Origin: Gamarada debralockiae
Lineage: Eukaryota > Ascomycota > Leotiomycetes > Helotiales > Hyphodiscaceae
Length of the DNA stretch: 64,000 nt
NCBI GenBank assembly: GCA_002803225.1
Contig: NXFV01001257.1
Location: 1 to 64,000 of the forward strand
Direction: 5' to 3'
Both the position numbers and the translations under genes were made by a program. Shown here in pieces: positions 1-10,600 of the stretch; position 1 is the stretch's first letter; the number at the start of each line of letters is the position of its first letter. Below the pieces are notes generated by a model, which saw only the letters and a list, made by a program, of their open reading frames with translations, was not told where the DNA came from and did not search any database.

Positions 1-79
1 TGAATTGAAGCTTTCGCAACCTATTTTGGACTAGCGCTATATGCACCTTAGTATTAGGGTTCTCATAACAACATGTTGG
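1..79 (+). repeat. Dispersed repeat fragment shared with the Tc1 transposon at 5.6 kb
   Basis: The first ~75 bases match, with scattered transitions, the reverse complement of about 5630-5705 inside the transposase pseudogene. Shared landmarks include GACTAGCGC, ATATGCACCT and CATAACAACA. The match stops where the HET-domain relic begins, so this is probably the edge of another inserted or degraded copy that continues outside the window. Confidence 0.6.
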
Positions 80-404
80 AAGAAGTGCTCCCTTGAATAT
101 CTCCTGAATAGTCCCAAATCAGTCGTGCCTTCACCTTTAGCAAGACGCATTGTTGCCCGTCTTGATTCAGTTCATTAACATTCCGCCCAAGAATTCTTGC
201 AAAAGAGCACCGAAATCCAAAAGCCACTCGATTTTCACGAGAGAAAACGAATCCATCGTAGTCAGATTTCAAGGAGAGAGCGGCGACGTTTAAAAAGGCG
301 AACTTATACACGTCCCCCATGACCGCACTTTGAGTCTCCCAGTCTTCACGGCTGTCTTGCAGGATACAGAGGCTGTCGATCCAGATATTTTCAAAATCTA
401 ACCA
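63..404 (-). pseudogene. HET-domain (heterokaryon incompatibility) protein relic
   Basis: Read on the minus strand from about 404, an open frame gives the core of a HET domain. It contains WIDSLCILQD, then REDWETQSAVMGDVY, then an FLNVAAL segment, matching the usual order of WID..CI.Q, D...DW and M..VY..A..TIAA. HET domains trigger cell death in vegetative incompatibility. Only about 110 residues remain: the N-terminal part of the domain and everything after it are missing, and the frame stops at 63, next to the repeat at the window edge. A kinase-like relic lies just upstream on the same strand, so the two may be debris of one rearranged locus. A short novel gene using this exon cannot be excluded, but truncation is the simpler reading. 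Confidence 0.6.
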
Positions 405-484
405 GGCGCAGATGTAATGGCGTGCCGAATGCTAGTGGCAGGTCGTTAACAGGTAGGGTAGCCGTCCATTTGAGGAGAGTGTTC

Positions 485-724
485 TCAGTGAGTACGCTGC
501 CCGCACGGCCGCCAAGAGGCGCGGAGGGTTTGGGTGGCGGGCCCCAGCAGTGGAAGAAGGATAGGTACTTCAATTGTTTCAAAGATACGGTACTCGTTGC
601 AAATCCGCGAGTCGTCATCTTTAATAGAATATTTCAAGACAATATCCTCTGAGACTTTGTAAACAAGCCCCACTTCACCCCAGGACAAAAGCTCCAGCTT
701 AGGTGGTTGGTTGTGAGAAGTCAT
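485..724 (-). pseudogene. Protein-kinase-like N-terminal fragment
   Basis: From the ATG at 724 the minus strand encodes an N-lobe-like stretch: SWGEVGLVYKVSEDIVLKYS followed by NEYRIFETIE. This resembles the glycine-loop and VAIK region of small fungal serine/threonine-kinase-like proteins. The reading then slips: the expected FFHCWG continuation lies in another frame (about 391-560). The catalytic lobe is absent, because HET-like sequence follows within 100 bases. I read it as a truncated, frameshifted kinase relic. Confidence 0.45.
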
Positions 725-820
725 GATGTTTTGCTTGGCTGGTACTTGTGACGAGCGCGCTTCAGTGGGGAACTGGTAGCGTGAATCGGCTAGTGAGCGT
801 GGCCGCTTCAACTCAGGCGC

Positions 821-930
821 TAATCACCCTCGGCTCACCCTTGGCTCACCCAGCTCACCTGAGCAGCCGGAGTAACCTGAGCAGTCCCTGAGCAGTCCTT
901 GAGCAACCCTTGAGCAGTACCCACTTAATC
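821..930. repeat. Short imperfect tandem repeats (GGCTCACC and TGAGCAG units)
   Basis: Two runs of short repeats sit side by side. One is built on GGCTCACC (about 821-860) and the other on CTGAGCAGT/C (about 860-930). The rest of 725-1160 shows no gene. Confidence 0.6.
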
Positions 931-1160
931 GGCTCAATACCATAGTCTCTTTTTGTCAACTTTTGACGATTTCCTCGAGCCCAAAGAGGCTCCTATAGGT
1001 CCCGAACTGGACACTCGCGAAATAGATCAACATTGTCCAAATTTAATTACTTATGACAAATAGGGTATGGAGGTCTGTTCAAGGGGAAGGGTTTGTGCTA
1101 TTTTGCTATAAATCTTCCCTTATTACTATCTGCGATTTGTGTTTCCTTCCCCCAAACCAA

Positions 1161-1886
1161 CTACCACACTATTCTAATCTGCTTTCCTATACATATTATA
1201 CTATCCTTTCTCAATCCGGTGAGGTGAAGGAGTTTAAGTGGTATGAGGAAGCTGATTTTTTCTACGGTTACGAAGATGCCTGCAGGTAATGCGATTTTCT
1301 TCTATAGTTTGGTGAGAGGGAGACGTTGGTACTAGGGCTTGCGATGAGGCGAGGTGAGCACGATATGTGTCCATGCGCACGAGAGTTGCGCGCATACTAT
1401 GACGCTAGAACAGTAGGTACACCTCCTGGGATAAAAGGGATAATGGAGGGTGGAAGAGAGTAGAAAGATCACGATATTGGCGACGATGTAAATTGCGATG
1501 CCTCTGAAAAGACCAGGGACGCCGCCGATAGATTGCAGGTGTTTTGCTGTTTCCCGGAAGCTGGAGGTGAGATTATACAGCTTTAGAGGAAGGGTCAGAT
1601 TCGAGGTCTTTGAGCAGACAGTTTGGGTCTGAGGTGGTGAGAAGGGTGAAAGTGATGGCTTTGTTGGGGGATTCAATTATTAGGAGCATGGCGAGGACGT
1701 TGCTAAAGATATAATCGACCTGTCGGGTTTTAGTCTGATTTAAGGGAGATGAAGGGTCCATAATCTTACCGCAAAGAAAGTGACGATGAAGATCACTACC
1801 GTAAGGCCAACCAGACTTATACCCCATGGTGGGAGGTTGGTCTGTCGCGTCACGCCTCGACTGAGGATTGTTGCTAAGACTTGCAT
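1161..1886 (-). pseudogene. Multi-pass membrane protein gene of an uncharacterised fungal family, inactivated by two Trp-to-stop changes
   Basis: The minus strand from the ATG at 1886 reads MQVLATILSRGV, then LPPWGISLVGL and a hydrophobic helix. A short intron with a GTAAGA donor and an ACAG acceptor leads into DYIFSNVLAMLLIIE. After one frame change (an intron or an indel near 1570-1620) comes SSFRETAKHLQSIGG, a helix, and CAWTHIVLTSPHRKP. These blocks match an Ascomycota integral-membrane family of unknown function as I remember it. After HRKP the frame meets TAG at 1332-1334, then YQRLPLTKL, a second TAG at 1302-1304, and KKIALPAGIFVTVEKISFL before the end at 1161. Both stops fall where the family usually has Trp, so TGG to TAG is likely in both places. 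Confidence 0.55.
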
Positions 1887-2470
1887 CTTGTTGTCGCCGT
1901 GGAGGACGAGTTCCTGGAGAAGGTTTGGGGAAGTATCGCGATATAATCAAGATGGTGACAACAGATGAGATATTGAAGGTGGGAGCAGGAGAAGTAAGCT
2001 CGAGAGGGGTGAGGGGTTGACGTGAGGTGAGGCGCAGTTCTGCTGCAATACGGCTGCTTTTAAAACCCTTTCCAGAGGCGGGACCCACCAGCCCCTTTTG
2101 CTAACTAAACCCCCAAAATAAAACTATAAGGACAAACCAAATTTCAATAAATGATATCATTATAAATGGATTGAAAATAATGTTCAATCTATAATACGAT
2201 TAAAGTCTATTACAAAGCTTCTAAAACAAAAAAAATCTTGAGTTCTCTAGGCAAAGGAGACCGACGCCAAGTCAAAGAATTTGTAGTGTGCAGGCATACA
2301 AGTATACATTTCTTCGAGGCTAACAGGTCTTAGTTACACTTTTGCCTAACTTTCTTATACCTCACTTGTAATGTACTCATCACTTTCAGCCTCTGCCAGC
2401 TTTGGTTCCAGATATTAAAGTCCAAACTATCTATATACTTCTCACATAATAATTATGAACTATCCAATAC
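1887..2470. other. Intergenic, AT-rich, no gene seen
   Basis: No coding signal on either strand. From 2100 on the stretch is AT-rich and probably holds the 3' flanks of neighbouring genes. Confidence 0.5.
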
Positions 2471-3474
2471 CTACCATTTATCATCATGGTACGGCACAAT
2501 GTTGTCTTCAACAAAAAGCACCGCCAAGTGCGTGGCCGTGCTCGGGTCGTTTTTCGTGAGCTGGTGAGCTGGGTCGTACTTGAAGATGTTCTTTCCCGTG
2601 GTTCCCCTGCCCGCAAAGAGTAAAGCTGTGTCGGAGGTCGCTATATACGGGATGTCTGTCCAGCGTGAGGCATCGGCCAATGTCGGCACAAGGGTGCCGA
2701 CAGTACTTCTCATCGAAGCCCACTGTGTTGGATAGCCGACATCAGTTGCACCAGCCTCTTCCCACGTCGTTGTTGGGTGGATGAGATAGGCCTTGATGAA
2801 ATTGTCCTCGATTAGCGTGGCATCCAGTTTGGGGTGGAACGTCCCTCCTGTCGTTAACAAGTCGGTGACGGTTTCTTCGAATATCTCTGCGTCCGTCTTG
2901 GTCGCTGGCACCCGCCAGACGTCGTCAGGCGAAAAGGAGATGCTTTCCCAATAGTGCGAAGCATACACGCCTTTGCAACTAATGATATACAAAGTGGTGC
3001 ACCCTTTCAGGCCCATCGTACCTGTACTGAACTGAGCGTTCCCTTTCAATGTGTCGAAGGGCTGCATAATAGCGGTGCTCATATCATCCGCATCTTCACC
3101 CAGGTCTGGAACGATCGGGTTCATATCGGGGAAAGACCTGCTGTAGAAATACCACATTGACTCGACGGGAAGCAACATCCGTTTCTCGAAGGCCGTAGCA
3201 TTGTTATCGATGGAAATGAATTCTTCAATGCTCCTTTTACTGGAGGCAGTACCTATGACAGGAGCGCACTTTGACCGGCTTCGTTTAACAAGGACTGATG
3301 AGCGTTCCTCCAGCACTTGGGCATCCAGAAGTCGTGTATCCACAGTACCTGCTCTTTCTTGTCAGTACAGTTGTCAACTCAGGGATACGACTCGAGGAAA
3401 GTATCCTCACCAGCGACTAGGGCATTCGAAGAGACTACGAAGGCCAGCCATGCCAGTAACGAGAGTAATTTCAT
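2471..3474 (-). CDS. Secreted protein of unknown function (313 aa, signal peptide)
   Basis: Two exons: 3411-3474 and 2471-3348, joined across a 62-nt intron with a GTGAGG donor and a GAGCAG acceptor; the lengths keep frame. Exon 1 encodes a signal peptide (MKLLSLLAWLAFVVSSNAL). The mature part opens with TVDTRLLDAQVLEERS, has a possible dibasic KR site near residue 45, and contains TTLYIISCKGVYASHYWES followed by SFSPDD. I recall uncharacterised secreted ascomycete proteins with a similar GVY..HYWE..SF core, but no characterised relative or catalytic motif. Cysteines are few, which argues against a small cysteine-rich effector. The chosen stop gives a clean end; a further 3' exon using the GTAGGT just before the stop is possible. 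A modular secreted protein is encoded about 4 kb downstream. Confidence 0.65.
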
Positions 3475-4175
3475 AGTGGACGGCGTGCTGGGCGGTGAGG
3501 CGACTGTAGACTGAGTGCAATAGCCGATGATTGACACGATGTTTTGGATAGGTATAAGAGACGACGAGTTCCGTGGGAACGATGAAGGTGTGTTTGATAT
3601 TCGCTTGCAAGATGCCTACTTCGTAAACGTTTTTTAAGGGGCTGGAAGTAAGGCTGAAAGAGAAAAAAAAACTATCGTCTCATGCTGACACTTGATATAA
3701 GATGAGAAAAATGAGATTATTGTCTGGGGGATGCGAGTCAAACTGGCTATAGCGTAGGTTGGCGTCAACCTGAGCCAATTTTGCTGAAGCATACTTGGGA
3801 TGCCTGCACGGGGTCAGAAATGAAGTATTCTGGCCATGCTAGTAACTTGTGCCGCGCAAAAGTCTGTTGCATGAAAACCCTTGTAAGTACTCCAAATTCT
3901 CGGACTTGCTCCATCCAATGATGAGACTCCACTTCCCCGCCAATAATACGGAGGTACAGCCCATAAGTATTGTAACGGCGCTAGCGTGGGGTCCCACACC
4001 ACAATAAGCATAGATACTGTACTTATGGGCTGTAACTCCGTAGCTTCTCGCTCGACATGGGCTTTCATGCGGTTTGGTGCCCGGGTGGTTGCATTAATCT
4101 TAAAATACAGCAATGATTGGTGGTCTGATTCCGGAAAATCCTTGCAGTTCTAACCTCGCGCTTCAGGTCAATTTC
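3475..4175. other. Intergenic, no convincing gene
   Basis: Upstream region of the secreted-protein gene and 3' flank of the ankyrin gene. A 99-codon frame at 3814-4113 shows no domain. The 16-nt string CAGCCCATAAGTATTG near 3958 recurs inverted and imperfectly near 4020 (tactgtacttatgggctg), making a possible hairpin. Confidence 0.4.
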
Positions 4176-4973
4176 TCACAGCCCCCGCTGAAGAAGAGCA
4201 AGCATAGCCTGCGTAACCTCGGGAAATCGATCTCCTCGGCCCTGCGCCATCTGTAAGGGGCTCTTGCCCGGAAATCTGCGACCGGACACTTGTGTTGTGG
4301 GATCTGCGCCAGCGTCTATCAGTAGTTTGACGAGATTCGGTTTTGCCGCGTAGACAGCGAGATGTAGGGGAGTACCCCACTCTGCATTGATGGTCGTGGC
4401 GGGATCGAGACCCTTGGCCAGAAGGAACCTGGTCATGAGCTCATGATGGCGTACGCGAGGAGTGACGGCAGCAAATAGGAGATCCGGCTCCAGCTTAGCC
4501 CCATGTTTGAGAAGCAGGTCAAGCAGCTCGATCAGAGGGGTGCTGTCTTCCCTGCTGCTTTGGATGGCATAGAAGACAGGGGAGCGTCCAGCTGGGCCGC
4601 AAAGGTTGGGGTCAGCTCCGCGGGAGAGCAACTCGCGAGCACAAGTGGGATCAACAAGCAAGCCTAGGAGAGGCTCACCGTTAGAGAGCCGAGCATCGGG
4701 ATCCATACCATGTTCAAGGAATTGGAGAACAACGCCCGGGTTCTGTTGTGGCACAGGGAGGAAATCCACCGTCGAGGCTGATACACGAGCGCCAGCATCG
4801 AAGAGCGCGGCCACGATGTCAGGGGACGCCTTTTCGGTGGCGAGAGCGAGTCCCTCTTCGAGCTCCTCGAAGGTGAGTTGCCCGCTGGCGATGGCTTCCT
4901 GGGTCTTAAGCAGCTCCCCGGTCCAGCAGGCATCGAGAAATGCATCGAGCAGGGCTTGATGGTCGGGTGCCAT
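4176..4973 (-). CDS. Ankyrin-repeat protein (265 aa)
   Basis: A single-exon gene from the ATG at 4973. An acidic N-terminus (MAPDHQALLDAFLDACWTGE) leads into about six degenerate ankyrin units. They are recognisable by LLSRGADPNLCGPAGRSP, LLDLLLKHGAKLEPD, WGTPLHLAVYAAKPNLVKLL and IDAGADPTTQ. No other domain is visible, so it is probably a cytosolic protein-interaction scaffold; the partner is unknown. The best-kept repeats are in the C-terminal half (GTPLHLA, LLIDAGADP). The promoter side, about 130 bases upstream, abuts a nested transposon insertion that begins at 5103, which could affect expression. Confidence 0.8.
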   Translation of the reverse strand: MAPDHQALLDAFLDACWTGELLKTQEAIASGQLTFEELEEGLALATEKASPDIVAALFDAGARVSASTVDFLPVPQQNPGVVLQFLEHGMDPDARLSNGEPLLGLLVDPTCARELLSRGADPNLCGPAGRSPVFYAIQSSREDSTPLIELLDLLLKHGAKLEPDLLFAAVTPRVRHHELMTRFLLAKGLDPATTINAEWGTPLHLAVYAAKPNLVKLLIDAGADPTTQVSGRRFPGKSPLQMAQGRGDRFPEVTQAMLALLQRGL

Positions 4974-5378
4974 GCTGAGGAGCGGCGTAGTGGAAGGCAG
5001 GTGAAGGAAAGGTGTGGTGGAACCGTGGAATAGAAAGAAGCTCGTGAGTTGTTAAGATGAGGTTGAGGAGGTGGATGTGGAGGTGATAAGATGTTAAGAA
5101 TGCTCATTTCGGCGCAACGGACCGTAGAAAATGGGTACTCATTCATATGTGACTGCTTATTCGTCAGAAAAGTACCAACCAGCCAATTAGGCGCGGTCGC
5201 TTAATTTTACGTCAGCTCTTTCATAAGACTACTATAACCCCCCCTGAATGTTTGTTAATACCCACTTATTTTACCACAATATTACCCAATATTTTATCAC
5301 CTTATTTCAAGGGGTTTTTACGTGTTTTATAGCATGATTTCATAACTTCTTAATTAAGATTATCAACACCAAGGTACT

Positions 5379-6824
5379 TCAGTACTTTATAGGGCCCCCC
5401 TCTGCATCAATGACTGCCTGGCATCTCCTCCACCATAATTCAAACAAGCTTTCAATGAAATCATCAGGTACAGCCTCCTACGCAACTTGTATAATCCTTC
5501 TCAATTGAGGGAAAGTAAGCTTTGCCGCATCATACCGTGCTTGCCAGTAGTGCTTTTGTATCCAATCCTTCATCCAGTCCCATACATGTTCAATGAGATT
5601 CAAGTCTGGGGAGTATGGGGGCCACTTTGTTGTTATGACGACCCTGATACTGAGGTGCATATGGCGCTAGTCTAAAATAGGCTTCAAACTGATTCAATTC
5701 AAAATCTCTGTCCTTTCCTACATAGTTCAACCCTTATGTTATATCTACAGCTTGATACAGCTTATTTCTGTTGCCTGTCCCGATAGCTAGTTGCCTGTCC
5801 CGATATCTTGTTGCCTGTACCGATAGCCTGCTGCCTGTCCCTAGATATCACCGTACCTTCTAGACCTATCAACACACTTAATCCAAGGGATACGGTGGTC
5901 AAGAAGCTACTCTCTCGTCTCAAGTGACCTATGACAAGATGCCCCGTCTTGCTAGTATATTACCCTAGGGTGAGCTTGAATATAAGTATCCACGAGGGTC
6001 AGAATATACTCGTCGTAAAGCGTAAAGTCTATATTATACCACTCCTTCTCCCAAAAGCAATGAGGCCCCTTTCTTCCACCTATAATACTGCCCCAGAACA
6101 TCCAAGCTTTCTGCTTTGAGTACTTGTGTTGCACGCAATTTGGGTCGTATTTCTTACTTCCATCCTCAAGCTCAGTAACCCATTCAATAGTGTGTGCCCC
6201 TCCTTTTGCCCAGACCTTATCAGAAAACATTTGCAAATAAAGGCGTGCCCTATTCGAAGTGAGCCCTATGCGTGCAAAGTCCACTCTCTCACGCTTTACA
6301 GCTGGGTCGTCTAAAAATCCCTTCTTCACAGCCTTCCCCCTTTTATAACCAAGGGTTCTTATTACAGTCGTGATTGCTTCCTCTCCTATGCCATAGAATG
6401 CAGGAGCGCATATAGGTATTGCTTTCCAAGGGATATGCCGGCGAGAGGGGGATGCAAGAAGCTATGCTTTTAGCTCCTCGCGACGTGGCGTATTAAGGAG
6501 AGGAGGAGCACCACACTTATTCTTGTTTTGAGGCGTTAGTCTATAGCGATTGGCGTACTGAATCTGACGGTAGGTAACATCAAGCTTCTCTCTTATATCT
6601 TTCCATGGTACTTTGAAAAGGAGAGCAGTCTTAATCGCGATTCTCTTATCTCTTGAAGTAGAGAGGTGGTTCTCATAGTGATGGTGTGGTGTGTAAGGCT
6701 CTTTAAGCTGTGATTCTGGCTCTGAATCAGGGCTTGCTTCGGATTCGGATTCGGATTCGGATTCAGTGAGGATCTGGGACTCTAGTAGAGTCTCACAAGT
6801 CTCTTGTGTTGATTGAGAAGCCAT
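5379..6824 (-). pseudogene. Tc1-like transposase (DDE_3) pseudogene
   Basis: Reading from the ATG at 6824, the protein starts MASQSTQETCETLLES and has a Glu/Ser-rich linker. A helix-turn-helix region follows (KTALLFKVPWKDIREKLDVT, then YRQIQYANRYRL). The catalytic half contains FARIGLT, KAWMFWGSI, QDGASCHRS and finally KWPPYSPDLNLIEHVWDWMK. The frame is interrupted by four TAG codons, at 6462-6464, 5952-5954, 5907-5909 and 5478-5480. Each lies where CAG (Gln) fits the context, for instance just before QDGASCHRS. About 200 bp of foreign sequence (5655-5865) also splits the segment before WPPYSPDLN. All four stops are C-to-T on the coding strand, the RIP direction. The copy cannot make active transposase. 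Confidence 0.85.
5771..5850. repeat. Minisatellite, 20 bp x 4, inside the transposase pseudogene
   Basis: Four consecutive 20-bp units of the form TTGCCTGTCCCGATAGCTAG run from 5771, with a few substitutions each. They lie within the stretch that interrupts the transposase catalytic domain. Confidence 0.85.
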
Positions 6825-7021
6825 TGGATTAATTAAATCAATTGAATTGAGATAGTTGTAAAAGGTTAAGAGAGGTAGAGAGAGTATTCTAGAGAGTAGA
6901 TGCGAAGGGGCCATATCACGTGGTGGTGCCATAAATAAGGTGATAAAATATCGGGTGATATTGTGGTAAAATAAGTGGTGATTAACAAACATTCAGGTGG
7001 GGGGGGGGGGTATAGTAGAGT

Positions 7022-7255
7022 CGCTCAACGCTAGCAGTTTAGCGCCACTTTTGACTGGCCAGATCTCTCGCTTTGCCAGCAGAGCTTCCTTTATAGGAAA
7101 GAAACTTTAAGGGAAGAAGTCGAAAAAGTAAGTAGACATTCTTATAATCCTTACTATCCTTTAAAGAGTGGCTTTTCCAGATTAAAGTAATGTTTGCATC
7201 TAAGAAAGTTTTCCTAATAAAGTAGATTTCTACGCTAAACTACTAGCGTTGAACG
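7022..7255. mobile_element. MITE-like element, 234 bp, 23-bp terminal inverted repeats
   Basis: The left end CGCTCAACGCTAGCAGTTTA (7022 on) is repeated inverted at 7233-7255 over 23 bp with two mismatches, both C/T. It has no coding capacity and abuts the right end of the Tc1 element. Some of the left repeat lies just outside the TA of the Tc1 element, so the order of insertion is uncertain. Confidence 0.55.
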
Positions 7256-7294
7256 ATTCTTCCCAGTTTCTACGGTCCGTTGCGCCGAAATGAG

Positions 7295-7631
7295 TTCTTG
7301 AGTTCTACCCGCTCGGTGGTTCTTGTGTCGCTTAACAACTCCTTGAACACCCTGTTGCACCTAGCTCGCATGATCCTATTACCTTTTCACGCAAATAGAT
7401 GCACAAAGAGACGCAATTAAACGCTTGCAAGGATCTCTAGTAGAGGCCGGGCACTATCTGCTGGCATTCTGCAGTACCGACACTGGAGAACTTTTGGCTT
7501 GCAAGTTGCTACGACCAACATGGCAACTTACCTAAGCCCAGCTGATGAACTTTAATAAATAAGGTAAGTAAAACCTCTCCCACAAGATCATACTTGCAAC
7601 CCGAGTCGTCTTTCGACTGCGACCTGACGCA
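7295..7631. other. Upstream region of the spherulin-4/KP4-like gene
   Basis: No gene is visible. This is the 5' region between the transposon nest and the ATG at 7632, and is presumed to hold the promoter. Confidence 0.4.
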
Positions 7632-10600
7632 ATGGAGCCTCCAACCCTCGTTTTTGCTCCTTTCATCCTCCTCTTCTTTCTACTCAACTTGCTACACTGT
7701 GCTGATGGACAGGAAGGTTTTATCGTGGGCGATCTTAGCCAGTATACAACAAATGGGGTATGTAGAGGCTCCTGGGTTTCATCGATTTTCTCCAAGCGGA
7801 ACTCTCCCCTATTATGCTCTTCTTCATTGTACCGGGTCCCAGATGTTTTCTTCCCCTCTACTTTCCACACGTAAAGCTCTCATTGTGTCTTCTCCTATAT
7901 TGCATGCCAGCAAAACTGTCATTCCCCTCCCTCCATCTTTCTTTTTGCAAGCAAAACTCTCACCAACTATCTACTCCTTGTCTTCAAGCAATCTGCAGGC
8001 AAACTCCTGGCAACGTATCTTATGTCTCTCTTTAGGTCCCTACACCTACCCTTACGGGATCCATGATCCAGGTTACGGCTGTGGGCGACCCGGCGCAGAA
8101 TGGACTCTTGGTCTTCCTATCCCCGAACATGATGACAGGCATGACGTCTGCCTTGGAAGGCAGTGCTTGCACGGCTGGTATCAGCACAGCGTGCTACCAA
8201 GCAGTTATGAACGTCCTCGAGGGGCCCGAAGTTGTTCTCGAAAATCGGATGGTTAGCTCAGAGAACGGACTCGAAGACGTATCGCTCCACTTCTAGCGGC
8301 CGCTGGGGTGTTTGGAGTACTGGCCATCATCATACCCGCCGTGCACTTTGGAACAAATTCTGACTCGCAGCCATACGTGATTCCTGCTTCAGACATCGAG
8401 CACGCAATTGCCCTCGAGACCGCCACGGCCATTGTCGTTGTTGAGTCTGGTACGATGGCAACCATCACGGCCGTTCCTCCAAATGGAGTACTCACGGGCT
8501 CGCCCGCGGTGATCACGACCTTTGCCAGTGCCGCAAATGGTGCGAACGCAGGTGACGTTGGCATCGAGCTCGACTCAACAACCGCAGCGTTTATCCAGAA
8601 TATTCTCGCTAATGCCGATCCAAGCTGCGTCGTTGGGAGCGACTTTTATGACCCAATCAGTGTAAAAAGTAAGACATTTTCTGAATTTCCATAGACTCGG
8701 TGATCTGACACTTTGATCAAGAGCGAAACGGATTGGGGGACACTATTCGGGACTTCGCTCAGGACCAGAATTTCACGACCTGGAACCATCTTGGCACCCG
8801 CGCAGTGGACCTTTCCAACGTGTTGTGTGGTGCCGAGAACCTCGTAGCCAACGGCATAGGCGAGGAAGGAGTTGCCGACGTATGTATAATATACCCCCCG
8901 GCTCCTACTATTCTTTGTTTGTTTTCCTCTGGGAACATGATCTCTCTTTGAAATATAGATGTCTGACGAAGCCGTCTTGTTTGTAGAACCGTTCCCCTAG
9001 ACACCTTACTTCTTACTTGCCTTTTGCGTCTTACTTCCGCTGCGTTTAGGCGGGACGCCGGGAGCAACTCGCATTTATTAACACCCCAACTCACTCAAAT
9101 ATGCGAATGCTGACTTCCCTCTTATCTAGTGGTTAATCGTGAGCCCAGGCGCCTTGCCATGGACTGGGGCGGACGTTGTAGCTGCTGTAAACACACTAAT
9201 CGAATGGGTGCTCACTAATGCCGCGATGCTCGATCCTAGTCGTCTGCTCGACGGTCCCACGCTGCATGCCATGGCAGTAAGCGACCTTGAAACAAACTGA
9301 ATTGTTAGATATAAGAGAACTGTTTAACGGATTGCTGATGTTGACCTAGGTTGGGGCCTTTGCACTCTCTTGGCTTTACGCTCTGTACGGCATTATCTCG
9401 ACCAACAACGTGATCCCTCAGGCGTCACTGCAAGGCGGTGCATCGGCCACGTCATGCGTAGCAGAAACGGCCACCGACTGCACCGCGTGGTGTGGTATAA
9501 TGACATGGGCGCCCCAAGTAAGTTTCTTATATACCAGCTTTTGCTTCATGGAAGATAAGATTCTAAACTGAATTAGTTCGAGTGCACGACAACTTGCCAG
9601 ACGACTACGAGCTGCGATGTGACGGATGTGCTTACTACCGTCGCCACCACCTTCTTGCCTACGAATACGGACGCGCCTAGTAATAGCACCGGGGTTAATG
9701 TTGGCTCTGGCCAGCAGATAGCGATAGCCTCGTACGTTCTCACACTTTCCTTGAATCTTTTACTCTTATTCTGTTAATTGGAACCCTAAAAAGCTTTATT
9801 AAAATGGGTTATTTACATCATCCGTAATCTTGTATAATGAAACAAAGATTTCATCAAGATCAAGTGTTTACATAGATTAAGCTGCTTCAAATACGAAGTT
9901 ACTAAAATAACGTAGCTACATCGATCCCCTAGGGGATCCAGCCGACTGGGATCGCCTAATCGCCTACTCAGCGACCCAGATCTCCATCTTAGTTGCCAAC
10001 GTCCTAAACGGCCCGGATACAACCGTCGATGCCAGCTGGTCCGATGTAATTACTCGCGGCATGACGTCGGGCAAAACGGTGCTGGGATACGTGCGCACCG
10101 GCTATCTGGGCGTGAGCCAGCAGCGATTTACCACTAGGCTAGGGGTATGTATTCCCGACTCCGACCATTCTTTGTTTGTTTACTCCAGACACGTGTATTT
10201 GTATTATACGCTTTAAATACACGAAGAATCATTCTTTGTGTATAGAACCATTCCTCGAGAAACCCCCTAAAAGGCAAATGCTGACTTCACTGTTATCTAG
10301 TCTGGTGCCTTAGCCGATTGGGCTGCCCAGATTGAACAGGATGTCAACATGTGGTACACACTCTACCCAAACCTAGGCGGCATCTTCTTCGACGAAGGAT
10401 GGCCAGAGTGTGGCGATAGCAACCAGTACGCGGATCTGTACAAATATATCAACGACTACACTAAGCGAGCGTATCCTAACGCGCTGACCGTATTGAATCC
10501 GGGCTCACCTATGGCCTCCTGCTTCAATAACACAATGGATACTCTCCTAACCTTCGAGCTGGACTATATCTCATATATCAATTCATACACTGCGAACGAC

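Larger units (their letters stand above)
5235..7012 (-). mobile_element. Tc1/mariner-type transposon with ~72-bp terminal inverted repeats
   Basis: The left end (5235-5306) and the right end (6934-7012) are near-identical inverted repeats. They share CTGAATGTTTGTTAAT, CACTTATTTTACCACAATAT and TTTTATCACCTTATTT. Both ends start with TA plus a C run and are flanked by TA, the target site of the family. The C/G tract at the right end is expanded. The interior carries one minus-strand transposase gene, now broken, and a roughly 200-bp insertion with a 20-bp minisatellite. Confidence 0.85.
5103..7294. mobile_element. Outer element with 28-bp perfect terminal inverted repeats, split by later insertions
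   Basis: A 28-bp sequence starting CTCATTTCGGCGCAACGGAC at 5103-5130 recurs perfectly inverted at 7267-7294. Removing the Tc1 element (5235-7012) and the internal MITE (7022-7255) leaves only about 180 bp. The outer element was therefore a short non-autonomous TIR element that acted as host for the later insertions. I could not fix a target-site duplication. Confidence 0.55.

Noticed and set aside
3814..4113. 99-codon minus-strand frame
   Set aside because: No domain and weak composition; overlaps an imperfect palindrome.
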